A DNA stretch of 64,000 nt, taken from the NCBI RefSeq assembly GCF_000372725.1, contig NW_005200911.1:45550-109549 (forward strand), given 5' to 3'. The stretch is from Emiliania huxleyi CCMP1516 (lineage: Eukaryota; Haptophyta; Isochrysidales; Noelaerhabdaceae). Under the pieces are notes generated by a model. It searched no databases, was not told the origin of the DNA, and saw only the letters and a list, made by a program, of their open reading frames with translations. The translations under genes and the position numbers were made by a program. Positions 9,192-19,297 of this stretch are shown piece after piece (within the stretch, counting starts at the first letter, position 1; each line of letters starts with the position of its first letter).

Positions 9192-10826
9192 ATGCTGCAC
9201 GATGTTGTGCGTGCCCTACTCCTCGTGCGCTGCCCGGAACGGCCGCCGCTCGCTCGCTCCGGCCTGCAGGTGCAGCTCAGTGTCCTCCGCGAGACGACTG
9301 AGCCGCGAGACCTCCCGCCGGACGCACTCATCCTTGAGGAGCCCGCTGCGGACGTGTGGCTGGACGAGACGTTCGAGTTCCAGGGCCTGGCGGAGGACGA
9401 CCAGACGCCGCACGCGCTCCGCTCGCACCTCTGCTCGTTCCGCCTCCCGTCGGGCGTCGGCTGCCACGCCTTCAAGGGCGGAGGCACGCAGCTGAGCCGC
9501 TACCTGTGGCGCGGCGGGACGGAGGAGGCGCGGCGGCGCGGTGCCGGCCCGCGCACGGTGGCCGAGGACGACGCGCGCTCGCTGCGGCTCGTGGTCGACC
9601 TGCTCGAGGCTGTCAACCACCTGCACTGCCGCGGGTCGGCGCACCTCGACCTGTCGGGCGAGACGCTGCGCGTGCGCTCGACGTCGGACCAGCGCGACCG
9701 GCTCGACCTGATCGGCCTCGGGGCGGCGGTGAGGCTGCAGCCGGTCCCGGGCCGGACCGCGTACCAGCTCGGCACGCAGGTCGCCTTCCGCGCGCCCGAG
9801 TCGCTGTCCGGTCCCTTTTTCGAGAGCAACCTGCGCGCGCTGCTGCTGATGGACGCGTGGTCGGTGGGCGTGCTCATCGCGATGGTGGTCTCGTCGTCGG
9901 GCGCCTCGCCCTTCGCGGTGGAGGCGGACTGGGCGCGCGGCGAGTTCTCCGTCGAGGCGGCAACCTCTCGCGCAGTCGGCGATGCCTTCCGCGACTTTGC
10001 GCCGTGGCTGCAGCGGCTCGACGCCGACGGAGGGGGTCTGCTCTTCCGGCACGGCTGGCTGGTGCGGCTCGTGCTCGGCCTGCTCACCGTCGACCCGTCT
10101 CGCCGGCTCACCGTCCACGAGGCGTGCCTTCTCGCCCAGAGAGCGACCGCCTCGCTCGCCAGCGCAGCCTCTTTTGGCCGGCCACCGCAGCCGGCGGCGG
10201 CGGAGGCGGACCCGCTCGCGTTTGGGGTGGCGGCCGCGCCGGCGGGCGGTGCTTCCGCCGGCGGCGCTGGCGGCGGCGCGGCGGCGGCGGGGAGCGAGCT
10301 GCGGCGCTACCGCGGGCGGGGCGGCGGGCGGCGCGGCGGAGGGGGCGGCGAGGGGCGGGAGAGCGAGCCTTACCGCTCGCTCGAGGCGATCGTCAACATC
10401 GCGGAGCGAGGCCGCGCGGTGGCCACCTTCGAGCGGAGGCAGTGGGAGGGGCTGCGCAACTACGGCGAGGTGATCGGCTTCCGCAACCGCGCCGATGGCG
10501 ACCGGTGGGACGTCTTTGTGCCGGGGCTCGAGTACGAGCTGCCCCTCGACACGCCCTTCCCGCTGCAGCGCGTGCTTGGCGTCGTCCTCATCAAGGGCGG
10601 CAACCACAAGCTCGCCATCGCGCTGCCGCCGCCGCACGCGCCCCCCTCGCGCGATGCGGTCGAGGCGGGCGTCCAGGACTTCCTGCGCATCTACGCGCGC
10701 GAGCACCCCGGCCAGCAGTCGTCGCGCATGCGCTACCTCGAGCTCGACCAGGCCGTCGCGGCGGCCGGCACGGCGGAGCGCGCCGCGCCCAAGCCGCCGC
10801 CCAGCGACAAGCCGCCGACGAGATGA
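9192..10826 (+). CDS. Predicted pseudokinase with C-terminal globular domain
   Basis: Single exon of about 544 aa from Met 9192. The middle has the outline of a protein-kinase C-lobe. The catalytic loop reads SAHLDLSGETLRV where HRDLKxxN is expected, so the catalytic Asp region is altered (HLD). The DFG motif is replaced by LIGLGAAV. The APE motif is intact in GTQVAFRAPES, and DAWSVGVLIAMV matches subdomain IX. No Gly-rich loop or VAIK lysine is evident. A Gly/Arg-rich linker (~355-395) leads to a second folded region (YRSLEAIVNIAERGRAVATF, then GDRWDVFVPGLEYELPLD and RVLGVVLIKGGNHKLAIAL). That region faintly recalls inorganic-pyrophosphatase-like algal proteins, but I cannot assign it. The likely role is scaffolding, not phosphorylation; this is inference from the missing residues. 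Confidence 0.7.
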   Translation: MLHDVVRALLLVRCPERPPLARSGLQVQLSVLRETTEPRDLPPDALILEEPAADVWLDETFEFQGLAEDDQTPHALRSHLCSFRLPSGVGCHAFKGGGTQLSRYLWRGGTEEARRRGAGPRTVAEDDARSLRLVVDLLEAVNHLHCRGSAHLDLSGETLRVRSTSDQRDRLDLIGLGAAVRLQPVPGRTAYQLGTQVAFRAPESLSGPFFESNLRALLLMDAWSVGVLIAMVVSSSGASPFAVEADWARGEFSVEAATSRAVGDAFRDFAPWLQRLDADGGGLLFRHGWLVRLVLGLLTVDPSRRLTVHEACLLAQRATASLASAASFGRPPQPAAAEADPLAFGVAAAPAGGASAGGAGGGAAAAGSELRRYRGRGGGRRGGGGGEGRESEPYRSLEAIVNIAERGRAVATFERRQWEGLRNYGEVIGFRNRADGDRWDVFVPGLEYELPLDTPFPLQRVLGVVLIKGGNHKLAIALPPPHAPPSRDAVEAGVQDFLRIYAREHPGQQSSRMRYLELDQAVAAAGTAERAAPKPPPSDKPPTR

Positions 10827-11887
10827 CAGCAGACACCATTTCGTCTTGGGCTGCGCGCTCTCTTTCGCGGCAGTCCGCTGCCGACGGCACACGCGTGCGT
10901 GCTCGATACGTCTCTCGGGCGGCGGGCTCGAGCGGGCGCCGGACCGGGCGCGGCGTGATACGTCGTAGATCTACACCACTTTGACGCTTGTGTACGATAC
11001 GTTCTTGTTTTTGACTGGACACCTCCGAAACTGTCAGCAAACTGTCACCTCTCTGGGACTGGGTCAGCGCGCAGGCAGGGTCGTCCTCGTCTTGAGAGTC
11101 GCTTGTTTGTCTTGAATGTTGAAAGCGAGCCGCACCGCTCTTTGTGCGACCGGACAGATCCCCGCAGCGCACGTTCGACGTTAATAGGGGATGATAGGGT
11201 CGATTCTGCATGGTCTAGCGCATGGTACAGGACGCCTCGTTTTACTTTACCTTGACTTTGCGCCAGAGATATCACACAGACACACTCTTCTGGTCTTCTC
11301 ACAGCGGCTGATTCACTGCTGATCCACAGCGTGACACACACCCTGCGCGCCTGCGAGCCGACACGCGAAGAACGCAAGCCCCCCCCCCCCCACCCCCCCA
11401 CCTAACTCTTCTTCCCCTTTCCTATTCACCGTGGCCCAACGGGGTCAATCAAGCCTGCACGGCACACCGGACCCAGACAGAAGTGAGAAGAGCCCCTTAG
11501 GGTACCCTAGGGTTCTGAGGGCCGGATTTTTTTAAGACCTTTAAAAAATGAGGAGGTTTGGGGGCTCAAATTGTCATTTAAAAAATTGCAGGCACGGGGG
11601 GTCCCTCTTTTAAGGCCTCACCGGCACGCGTCGCTGGGTTCCGCGCCGGTTTCTCCAATACTGCCGTTATTAGGCACAAACCCGCCTCTGAAGACACATC
11701 TGTAATTCTGGTGCACTGGCAGGAGCCATACTCGCATAGGGGACGCGTGCCAGCTGACTGTAGCCAGCTTCCCGGCCTCCCTCCGGCGTCTTCTACCGGG
11801 GAGCCTCCCGGACCATCGACCTCGGGAGCTCTCCCGCACCGTTTAAGCGTTTAAGACCGTGTTTAAGGAATCGGCGGCCCAGCAGCT

Positions 11888-11915
11888 CTTAAAACCTGCC
11901 TAGGCAGGTTTTAAG
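11888..11915. repeat. 28-bp perfect palindrome
   Basis: CTTAAAACCTGCCT is followed directly by its exact reverse complement, giving a 28-bp perfect palindrome with no spacer. It sits among several TTTAAG motifs. It could be a transposon end junction, a binding site or a hairpin-forming transcript element. Confidence 0.85.
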
Positions 11916-12040
11916 CCGTTTAAGCCGCAGGCGCCCCAGGGCCCACCCTTTTAAGCCTAGGGGGGGGGCCTAAGAACTCGAGCCTAAGAAGAGCCCCCTG
12001 CGCCCTGATCTCTGGCTAGGTCTCTGGCCGATTCTTTTGC

Positions 12041-12228
12041 GGTATCTCCCTCTATCTCCCTCTATCTCCCCGTATCTCCCCGTATCTCCTCGCATCTTCT
12101 TCTCCCCGTCTCTCCCCGTCCGTGTCTCCCCCTCTCTCCCATCTCCCGGTTACCCGGCATCTCCCGGTATCTCCCGGTATCCCGCGGTATCCCGCGGTAT
12201 CCCGCGGTGTCCCGCGGTATCCCGCATT
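12041..12228 (+). repeat. Degenerate CTATCTCC / CCCGCGGTAT tandem array
   Basis: Units of about 8-11 bp change gradually along the array: CTATCTCC to CCGTATCTCC, then CTCCCGGTAT, then CCCGCGGTAT. This pattern is typical of a slippage-prone minisatellite. Any peptide read through it is an artefact. Confidence 0.8.
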
Positions 12229-12441
12229 GGTAGGTAGGTAAATTTCGGCCAGACCAGGGATCAGGTTCAGGAGAGAGAGTCGTGATCAGAAGTTGAAGTG
12301 TTACGCTCGGAACTAGAGGTAGAGGAGTAGGACTTAGGGCTTGGGGCTTGGGGCACCCACCACCCAAGTCCATGCAGTTAATGCGGACCCAGGCTGCTCC
12401 GCGGCGCCGGCTGCGTCGCTCACATCGCGAGCATTGCACAT

Positions 12442-13720
12442 ATGCCGGCGAATTGCGCGGTCACGCTCATCAATCAGCGTAGTCGCACCCGCTGCGTCCA
12501 GGGCCGCGGTGGCACGTTTGGCTGCGTCGGCGACGCTGCCGTGGCGTACCTCTGGATATCGTCCGGCTGCAGGGGCGATTTCACATGCAACGGCGCGACA
12601 GTGCGATGCGGCAGCACCGCGTTCCATAGATTTGAGCCAAGCCAGACGTGCGACTGTGGATCAATTGCTTCGAGTCGCGCGCCGCCGCCGGCAGAGCTGC
12701 TCCTTCGGCCTCGCTGCGCTGGCACGCTCCATTTTTTTGCGCATCACAAGACGGGGACCATCTTTGCACGCGCAGCAGTGCAGGGTCTCACTATGTCCAC
12801 CGCTTCAACCAAAGTTAACGCGGTCTTCGACGATTGCGTCGCCCAGGAAGCGTGTGAGGTGGACAGCGCGGCGTGCGCCGTCCACGTGGAGCGAAATCCG
12901 CTCGAGACCGTCGTCTCTGGCTACCAGTACCACCGGCTCGGCTACGCCCACTCGATCCGCGAAAGGGCATCGGACCGCGTATGGCTGGACGCGCCGATGT
13001 GGAGCGTCGAGAGCGCCATCGCTAGCGCGAGTCGCCGCCGCTTCATCCAATGGGCGACGCAGCACCTGCGGGCGGTGGAGGCGGTGCGGCGACGGGCGCA
13101 GAGCGGGCCACTCGCCGGCGTGCTGCCGCTGCCCGAGAGCCTCAACGAGGTAGAGACTAGCCGAGAGCAGGGACGAGACTAGCTCCATGAGCTAAATCGT
13201 GGAGAGCCGCTGCCCGCATCTGCCCCTGCCCCGTGCCTGCCCTCCCGCGCGTTGCTCCGGACCTGCCGCCACCCCTGCGCAGTCCTTCTCGAGCTACCTC
13301 AGACGCGTCGGCGGTGACGAGGGCCTGCTCGCCGAGGCGGTGGCTGCTTCGGTGCGTACGCTGCCTGACATGAGCCAGCTGCATCGCGCCGTCCAGCGCC
13401 GCTCCGGCGTGAATGTGTGCCTCTCTACTCTCGACAGCCCTGCCCACGACTGCCGGACGGCGCTAGCGCGCGCGCTCAGGCCGTTTGTCCGAGCGAGCAA
13501 GGACGCGGCGACGCTGGCGACGCTCGCATCTCGCTACGCGTGCAGGAGGAGAGGGGCCGAGCCGCGGAGGCCACCCGCGGCGCAGCAGTCGCAGAGACGA
13601 CTGCGCGAGAACCGCAGGCAGATGGCGCGGCTGGCGGAGATCGACCGGAAGCTGCTGAACGGCAGCCTTGCCGCGCAAGCCTCGCTGATCGGCTGCAGAT
13701 CCGGCCCGGCGTACTCGTAG
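12442..13720 (+). CDS. PAPS-dependent sulfotransferase
   Basis: Sulfotransferases move sulfate from PAPS to carbohydrates or other acceptors, usually in the Golgi. The 5'-phosphosulfate loop is FFAHHKTGTIF (residues ~97-107) and the 3'-phosphate motif is HVERNPLETVVSGYQYHR. These are the two defining motifs of the family. The exons are 12442-13149 and 13283-13720, joined in phase 0 by a GT-AG intron (13150-13282). The join gives PESLNE followed by SFSSYLRR. The predicted protein is about 381 aa. The first ~90 residues are Cys-rich and not family-like, so the true start or an upstream exon is uncertain, and no clear signal anchor is visible. The last 60 residues form a basic helix (RRLRENRRQMARLAEIDRKL). 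The acceptor substrate cannot be inferred. Confidence 0.75.
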
Positions 13721-13738
13721 GATCGATCCGTCGGTCAA

Positions 13739-13764
13739 GAGAGTTTTGTTCGAACAAAACTCTC
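13739..13764. repeat. 26-bp perfect palindrome downstream of the sulfotransferase
   Basis: GAGAGTTTTGTTC is followed directly by its exact complement GAACAAAACTCTC, 18 bases after the sulfotransferase stop. It could form a strong hairpin in the 3' UTR. Twenty-three bases later begins the dispersed GGAGCACTTGGAGTGC repeat. Confidence 0.85.
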
Positions 13765-13785
13765 TCTCAAGAACAGCCGCCGGTC

Positions 13786-13820
13786 TTGGAGCACTTGGAG
13801 TGCAGTCATTAACCGCACAC
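13786..13820 (+). repeat. Dispersed GGAGCACTTGGAGTGC repeat
   Basis: The unit TTGGAGCACTTGGAGTGC followed by (A/G)GTCATTAACC occurs at 13786-13820 and again at 16189-16216. Its core recurs at 17224-17238 and, slightly altered, at 48438-48451. The second copy ends about ten bases before the second hAT-like element. Its origin is unknown. Confidence 0.6.
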
Positions 13821-14051
13821 CCAGGGCCGGGGAGCTAAGAAGCGCACCCAGCGCGGGCCAGATGATTGGCATCGGGTTACGGGCTAGAGTCCTAGAGAGC
13901 CCTAGCCCTGGGGGGTGCGCGTTCGCAGGGAAAGAGGGCCGTAAAGTAAACAAGGTTCTCCGAGAGGGCTCCGTGTACCGGGTTGGGTTCCCCCAGCTGC
14001 ATTTTTTTCTGAGCTTAGCCTTCGATGTTATGAAACAAACGCAAGGCGGAC

Positions 14052-16042
14052 ATGGCATATCGCTCTCCGTCCCAGACATTTTTTTCTCCTCCTTCCCGCG
14101 TACGTTCCTTATACACTCGCTTGCTGGGTTGCCGCGGGCGCCCGCACTCGCTGCCAGCTTTCGCTCTCCCGATGGCTACGCTCGACCTCTACTCGCTCGA
14201 GAGCCACCCGCATGCACGGTGCAACGACGGCACTCCGGCGGTGTACTACTTTCGACCGGCAACCGCTGCGGTTGGCCAGTCGCAGTGGACATTCATGCTC
14301 GGCTCTGGCGGGATGTGCTACGACCAGCAGTCGTGCAGCCGACGATGCGGTGCCGGCTCGTTCGACGTGCGAGACGGACGGTGCGGCCTGCTCAACGGCA
14401 CGAGGACGCGCCCGCGCAACGGGACCTGGGCGGGCATCTTCTCCAGCAGCGACCCGGAGCTGCGGCACGCAAACCTGCTCTTTGTGCCATACTGCAGCAG
14501 CGACGCCTGGTGGGCAAACGCGAGCCGCTGGGGCATGGAGTTCCGGGGCAGTGCGATTCTCCAGGCGGCCCTCGACGAGGCGGTGACGCGCGGGCTCGGC
14601 CGTGCCGGCCGCAACGACACCCTCCTCTTTGGCGGCTTCAGCGCCGGCTCTCGTGGGGCGATGGTACACTTGGACTCGGTGCCGGCGATGCTGGGCGACG
14701 CGGCGGCGCGCGTCGACGTGCTCGGCGTCCTGGACTCGCCGCTCTGGCTGGACCAGGTGCCACTCGACGGCGGTCGCGAGCTGGCGTGAACAGCGTCTCT
14801 TCACAGGTACGGGTGTGGACAGGTGCCGCTGGGCGGCGCAGTCAGCCGGGCGGAGGTCGTGCAAGCAGCGGAGCAGAGCTGGAGCCTCGAGGGCGTCTTC
14901 GGAGAGGGGTGCGTGCATGCGTACCCTGCGGCGCGCTGGAAGTGCCTGCTGGGGCAGTACCGGCTCGAGCAGCTGCGCAGCCCGTACCTGGTGCGCGCGC
15001 ACCAGTACGACCGCTACCTCATCGCGTCGAACGCGTTCAATGGCAGCTGGAACGCCGCGGCCCGGTGGCGCATGCCCGCGGAGCCGAGAGGAGAGAGCAG
15101 GGGCCTTGCGTGAGCTCCTCGGAGCCCCGCTGCAGGTGGCACGAGCCGGAGGAGCTGACCGAGGAGAGGCGCGCGCTCTACGCCGAGTCAGCGGCCCTCA
15201 CCCGCTCCGTGCTCGCGCGGCTGACGGTCGGGCGGCCTCGAGACTCCGCGCCGCGCTCCGTCTTCTCCCCGGCCTGCTTCGAGCACGCCAACGCGGGCTC
15301 TGGCTGGAGGGGCTTCGAGGGGACGTACACGCAAGGCGACGTCGACCAGACGACACTCGAGGCGCGGCTCCGCGCAAGTCGAGCGCGCGCCCGAGAGACG
15401 TCCATGACACGTGTCCATGGCGCACCCCTGCAGGCGCTGCTCGCGCTCAAGCGAGGGCAGTCGGTCTCCTTCATCGACGAGTGCGCCGACGCCCTCGCCT
15501 GCGGCCGCGGCTGCAGGCCGGCGCTGCACTGGACCGCCTACCCGGGGACACCCTTCAAGGTGGCCGAGCGGGCGGCCGTCAGCGGAGAGGAGGCGGCCGC
15601 CGTCCCGCAGGCGCGTGGCGGGCCGCTGGACACGCGCGGCTGCGTCGCGGCGTGCGCCGCCTCGCCGGGATGCGCCGCGGTCGGAGTCGTGTCCGGCGGC
15701 GACGGCGCGGACGGCGCGGCGCGCGGGCTCATCGAGGCGGGCGGGACCGAGTGCCACTTCGAGGCGGGCGCGCTCAACTTTAGCGCGGTGCCGGAGCCCA
15801 CCAACGGCACCGTGGACGAGCAGCCCACAATGCTGGTCTTTCGCCGGGTGGCCGCCCCGGCGCAGGCGACGCTGCTCGCGGAGCGGGAGACGCAACACCC
15901 GAGCCGCTGGGCCGGCCCTCTGTTGGGGGTCGCTCTGGCGGTGGTGGGCGTCGCCGCGGCCGCCGGCCGAGCCCTCCGCGGGTGGCTGGTGACACGCGTG
16001 GGGGAGAGCGGAGAGGGCGAGAGAAGAGCCCCGCTCTTGTGA
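14052..16042 (+). CDS. NOTUM/pectin-acetylesterase-like hydrolase with C-terminal membrane anchor
   Basis: Serine carboxylesterase of the PAE/NOTUM family, which deacylates polysaccharides or lipidated proteins. Exons are 14052-14756, 14823-15064, 15136-15373 and 15434-16042, and all phases agree (about 598 aa from 14052). Introns 1 and 2 are GT-AG; intron 3 (15374-15433) starts GCAAGT, an ideal GC donor. Family motifs in order are CNDGTPAVYYF, FMLGSGGMCYD, LLFVPYCSSDAWW, FGGFSAGSRGA (nucleophile Ser in GFSAG), VDVLGVLDSPLWL and FSPACFEHAN. After the esterase core comes a Cys-containing region (GCVAACAASPGCAAVGV) similar to PAN/apple-type loops. A hydrophobic segment (WAGPLLGVALAVVGVAAAAG) and a basic tail follow, consistent with a type I membrane anchor. 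The start may instead be Met 14172, because no clear signal peptide is visible from 14052. Introns 1 and 2 each begin with a diverged copy of the following exon. Confidence 0.8.
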
Positions 16043-16219
16043 GCGGGTGCCTTGCCATAACGCACCAGAAGGTTTCGTGTGTTGTGTGTATCCGATCTTC
16101 CGATGGCAGGCCCACGTTCCGGACCTGTGGGGGGGTCCCCGGGGCACGCATTCCTGGGGCATGATGCGTTCATAGTGCTCAAGTATTTTTGGAGCACTTG
16201 GAGTGCGGTCATTAACCTC
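16043..16219. other. Short intergenic stretch with dispersed repeat
   Basis: It holds the second copy of the GGAGCACTTGGAGTGC repeat (16189-16216) and GC-rich palindromic sequence near 16125-16145 (GGGGGGGTCCCCGGGG). No gene. Confidence 0.45.
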
Positions 16220-17154
16220 ACACACCCCTCTGGGGGGAGGCGGGGGCCCCCGGAGGCACCGTGCGCCGCGCAGCAGTGCGGAAACGGGGCTCCGGCTCTA
16301 CACTAGTCTCTACTAGCACCGACTTCCCCAGTCGACTTCCCGAATGATCACGGTTGATCAGAGGGCAGATTTGGAGATATCTCGAGGAGTACATACAGAT
16401 AGACCCTCTAACCATAAGAAACTTCCAACCTGATCGGTCGTACTGACCGCCGACAGATCACTCCAGACAGCAGACAGGCCGACGTCTGTACACGGCCGGC
16501 CGGGCGAGAGGCTTGACACGATCCGACCCTGCGACCCTGACGCTGCTGCTCTAGCTATCAGACATGCGCTGCTGGCTGCTGCCACAATGTGCGACCGGTG
16601 CTGACCCACTTGGCGGCCTTCCCGGTCAGTGGTGAGGCGCAGTTCAGAGCTGTCGATGGCGCGATGCCGCACTGGTCCCACATCGGTGACACGAGACCAC
16701 CACGTTTGCCGGTCCAAGAGAGAGGCACCGGCGCTGTCCTGAGAAGGTGCATGGTCCCTCTTGACTGCCCATGCGCGCGAGGCTGTAGGCATAGCCTCGA
16801 GAGTGCCAGCAGCCAATCCGAGGCAGTTTGTGACGCGCATTGCGTCAGAAGCGTGCACGCGCTGGAAGGACACCTTCCTACTGGCCGTACGATCAGGTCG
16901 TCACTGAATGCCGAAGACTAAGGCCGCGAGCTATGCAGGCGGTCAGTCGAGCAGCATGGCACGGCCAGCAGCGCCGAAAGGATGTCGCAAGGCGTGATAG
17001 CATGGCCGCAAGTACGCCGAATTCCCATGAAAACAAGTAAAAAATGGCGCGAAAAAAATATAAAAAAATCGGCGCATGCGGCGGGCTGGGGGACCCCATC
17101 TCCCCCCCGCATGGGTACCCCCTAGGGCCCTCGCCTCCCCCCAGAGACACACCC
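16220..17154. mobile_element. hAT-like non-autonomous DNA transposon, copy 2
   Basis: The element is 16228-17146 (919 bp), flanked by a perfect 8-bp duplication, ACACACCC, at 16220-16227 and 17147-17154. The left end CTCTGGGGGGAGGCGGGGGC pairs with the complement of the right end GAGGGCCCTAGGGGGTAC... through CTCTGGGGGGAGGC, a cleaner TIR than in copy 1. Same family as 6080-6988. Small indels differ between copies, which shows there is no selection on an ORF. Confidence 0.92.
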
Positions 17155-17951
17155 ACACCCCACACAGAGAGAGTCAGACATGGACACGCTTAATCACGCT
17201 TTCCACTTCGAGCCAATTGCTTCGAGCACTTGGAGTGCGGGTCGGTAGCGTCATGTATGTGTGAGTGTTCGGCGTGCCGGACGTCGGCCCGGCCGCAGGC
17301 GGGGCGGCATGCCGCGGCTCAGCTTCAGGTGAGTTCATCTTGCCGGCGGTACCCGACGCTGCTCGAACGGCAGTTGTCGACCGCCGGCAGTTGACCGGCA
17401 AGATGAAGTCCACTGCGCTCGAAAAAAATACCACCGGAAGCGCCTCGCCGAGGCGCACAATAGTCCTTAGTCTGACAACGGCCAGTTCTGTCATCCTGGT
17501 GCTCAAGGAAACGGAAGCGGCGAAAGCCGACGCCCCTTGGTAGGTTTTGGGCCTGGGCCAGATTCGGGCTTGGAGTTGGCCGCGTCGAGTTTTGGATCTC
17601 GACGCGCCCTTAACCTAAACGCGCGTCGAGATTAGTGCGATTTTTGGCGATTTTTGATGGCCTATTTTTCGCTTGGCAGTGGTGGGAAATCGCACTATTT
17701 AAGGGCAAAAACCGATTTGCTGTGGGGGGCGTCACCACGGGGCTCACCCTGTTCCGACCCTGATCCGACCCTGATCCGACCATGTTCAAAGTGATGACGG
17801 TCGGAACAGGTCAGTACTCAGCTTCGGTCTGATCACAGTCGGATCAAGGTCGGCACAGGTCAGAGTCTTACCCTGCTGGGCAACCGCACACCCCGCATTC
17901 ACTCAGTCAATCGGCCCGCCTACTGGGCACGATCGACGACAGTCCCGGCAC
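17155..17951. other. Intergenic region with inverted and direct short repeats
   Basis: No convincing gene; the 92-aa ORF at 17265-17543 lacks any feature. It contains a short inverted pair (CATCTTGCCGG near 17336 and CCGGCAAGATG near 17395). It also contains repeats of TGATCCGACC and its complement GGTCGGATCA-like forms at 17750-17860, which could fold. The core of the GAGCACTTGGAGTGC repeat is at 17224-17238. Lower-GC sequence with GATTTTTGGCGATTTTT lies at 17639-17655. Confidence 0.45.
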
Positions 17952-18945
17952 ATGCACGCACTCGTCCTGGCCGCGGCGGCCCTGCACCGTTTTGCCGCGC
18001 CGCTCGCCGCGCTCCGGCCTCGCTGCGCCGTCGCCTGCCTCAACCGGCTTCTGCTCGAGCCGTCCGAGTGCGCCGGCGACGGGACGGCGACGCTGCCCGC
18101 CGATGACCCGCGCACCCAGCACGTGAGGGTGGTGCTTCGCGCGCGGGATGGCGCCTCCATCCGCGCCGGCGTGCTCGACCGTGGCAGCAGCGACGAGGCG
18201 ACAGTGTGCTGGCTGCCGGGAGGCGCAGATGACCCGCCGGGGCTGCGGCTGGCCCTCGGCGAGCCGTCGCGCCTGCGCCCGGCGGAGCGGCCGCGCATCG
18301 ATCTGCTGCTCGCGATGCCGCGCCCGCTCCAGTTTGGGCGCCTGCTGCCGATGGTCGCGTCGCTCGGCGTCGGCACCGTGTACGTCACCGCGGCAGCAAA
18401 GACGGAGAAGTCCTTCTTCTCGTCACACCTGCTGCGCGAGGACCAGGCGGCGCAGCAGCAGCTCCGCGCCGCCTTGGTGGAGGGCCTCGCCCAGGCCTCC
18501 GCCGCGGCCGCCTCGGCGCGGCCGCCTCCGGCCCGTCCGTGGCACGCCAGGTATCGGTCTGCCGTAGGCCGGAGACACGGCGGTCCCGCGCGTGGTCGTC
18601 GATCGGAGGCTGCGCTCGTTGCTGCGCGACCGGCTCCCGCAGTACGGCCGCCGCCTCGTCGCCCACCCGCGCCGAGAGGGGAGGGACGCGCGCACCGTCG
18701 GCGAGGCGCTGAGCGGCCTGGCTTCGTCTCAGGCCGCTATCGACGCCGGCGAGGGGCAGGACGGCGCCGGGTCCGGACCCCGCGTGCTGCTGGCGGTGGG
18801 GCCCGAGGGAGGGTGGGACGAGCCGGCCGAGCTCGAGCTGCTGCGGGAGCACGGCTTCGAGGAGGTGACGCTCGGGAGCCGCACGCTCCGCACGGACGTC
18901 GCCGTCGTCTCGCTCCTCTCCGTCGCGCACGCGTCGCTGGGGTGA
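17952..18945 (+). CDS. rsmE: RsmE-type 16S rRNA m3U1498 methyltransferase
   Basis: SPOUT-class SAM methyltransferase that modifies U1498-equivalent in bacterial-type small-subunit rRNA; here it probably acts in plastid or mitochondrial ribosomes. Two exons, 17952-18500 and 18568-18945, join in phase 0 through a 67-bp GC-AG intron (about 309 aa; bacterial RsmE ~243). The N-terminal PUA-like part shows NRLLL and TQHVRVVLRARDGASI. The SPOUT knot motif is AVGPEGGWDEPAELELLREHGF, followed by VTLGSRTLRTDVAVVSLLSV, which matches the GPEGG and LG.R.LR.E.A signatures. The extra ~35 N-terminal residues begin MHALVLAAAALHRFAAPLAA, a hydrophobic then Ala/Arg-rich leader that fits organelle targeting. Confidence 0.88.
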
Positions 18946-19297
18946 CGTCTGACGAGAAAAAGGGGGCTGGGGGCGCGATAATAATATTCCCGCACTCGCA
19001 CGACTCACACCTCACAGTCAATAATACAAAAAAATACATACAGGCGCGAGTGTCCGTCAATCGCGTGAGCGGTGAGGAGGACACTGAGGTGTGTACGAGG
19101 TGTGTCGTGTGTGTGTTGCTGCGACGGCCGTGCGGCGAGCAGCGTTTGACAGTCGACTCACCCGACACCCGACACCCGCATTTGCCACGCTCCGTCGGCA
19201 CAGAATTTCGCGTGGCACGGTCCGCGCTGGCTGGCTGGCACCCCCCCGGTCCCGGTCCATCAAATCCCACGCCGCGCCCAGCATGCAGCAAGCAGCC
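18946..19297. other. Convergent intergenic region
   Basis: This lies between the 3' ends of the RsmE gene and the minus-strand ALDH gene. It includes AT-richer sequence with AATAATAC and AAAAAAATAC at 18978-19040, where 3' processing signals for both genes could lie. No gene. Confidence 0.45.

Larger units (their letters stand above)
10827..12441. other. Long intergenic region with palindrome and simple repeats
   Basis: No supportable gene in 1.6 kb. It contains homopolymeric C and G runs (about 11375-11400, 11955-11965), repeated TTTAAG motifs between 11845 and 11945, a 28-bp perfect palindrome and a CTATCTCC/CCCGGTAT array, both listed separately. Small ORFs through the array are repeat translations. 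Confidence 0.5.

Noticed and set aside
9216-10892. 558-aa antisense ORF over the pseudokinase gene
   Set aside because: It is an antisense shadow produced by high GC; its Arg/Ala/Gly composition and lack of motifs contrast with the kinase-like sense frame.
17265-17543. 92-aa ORF between the second hAT-like element and RsmE
   Set aside because: No domain, no homologous feel, and it overlaps a short inverted repeat; composition is that of intergenic DNA.
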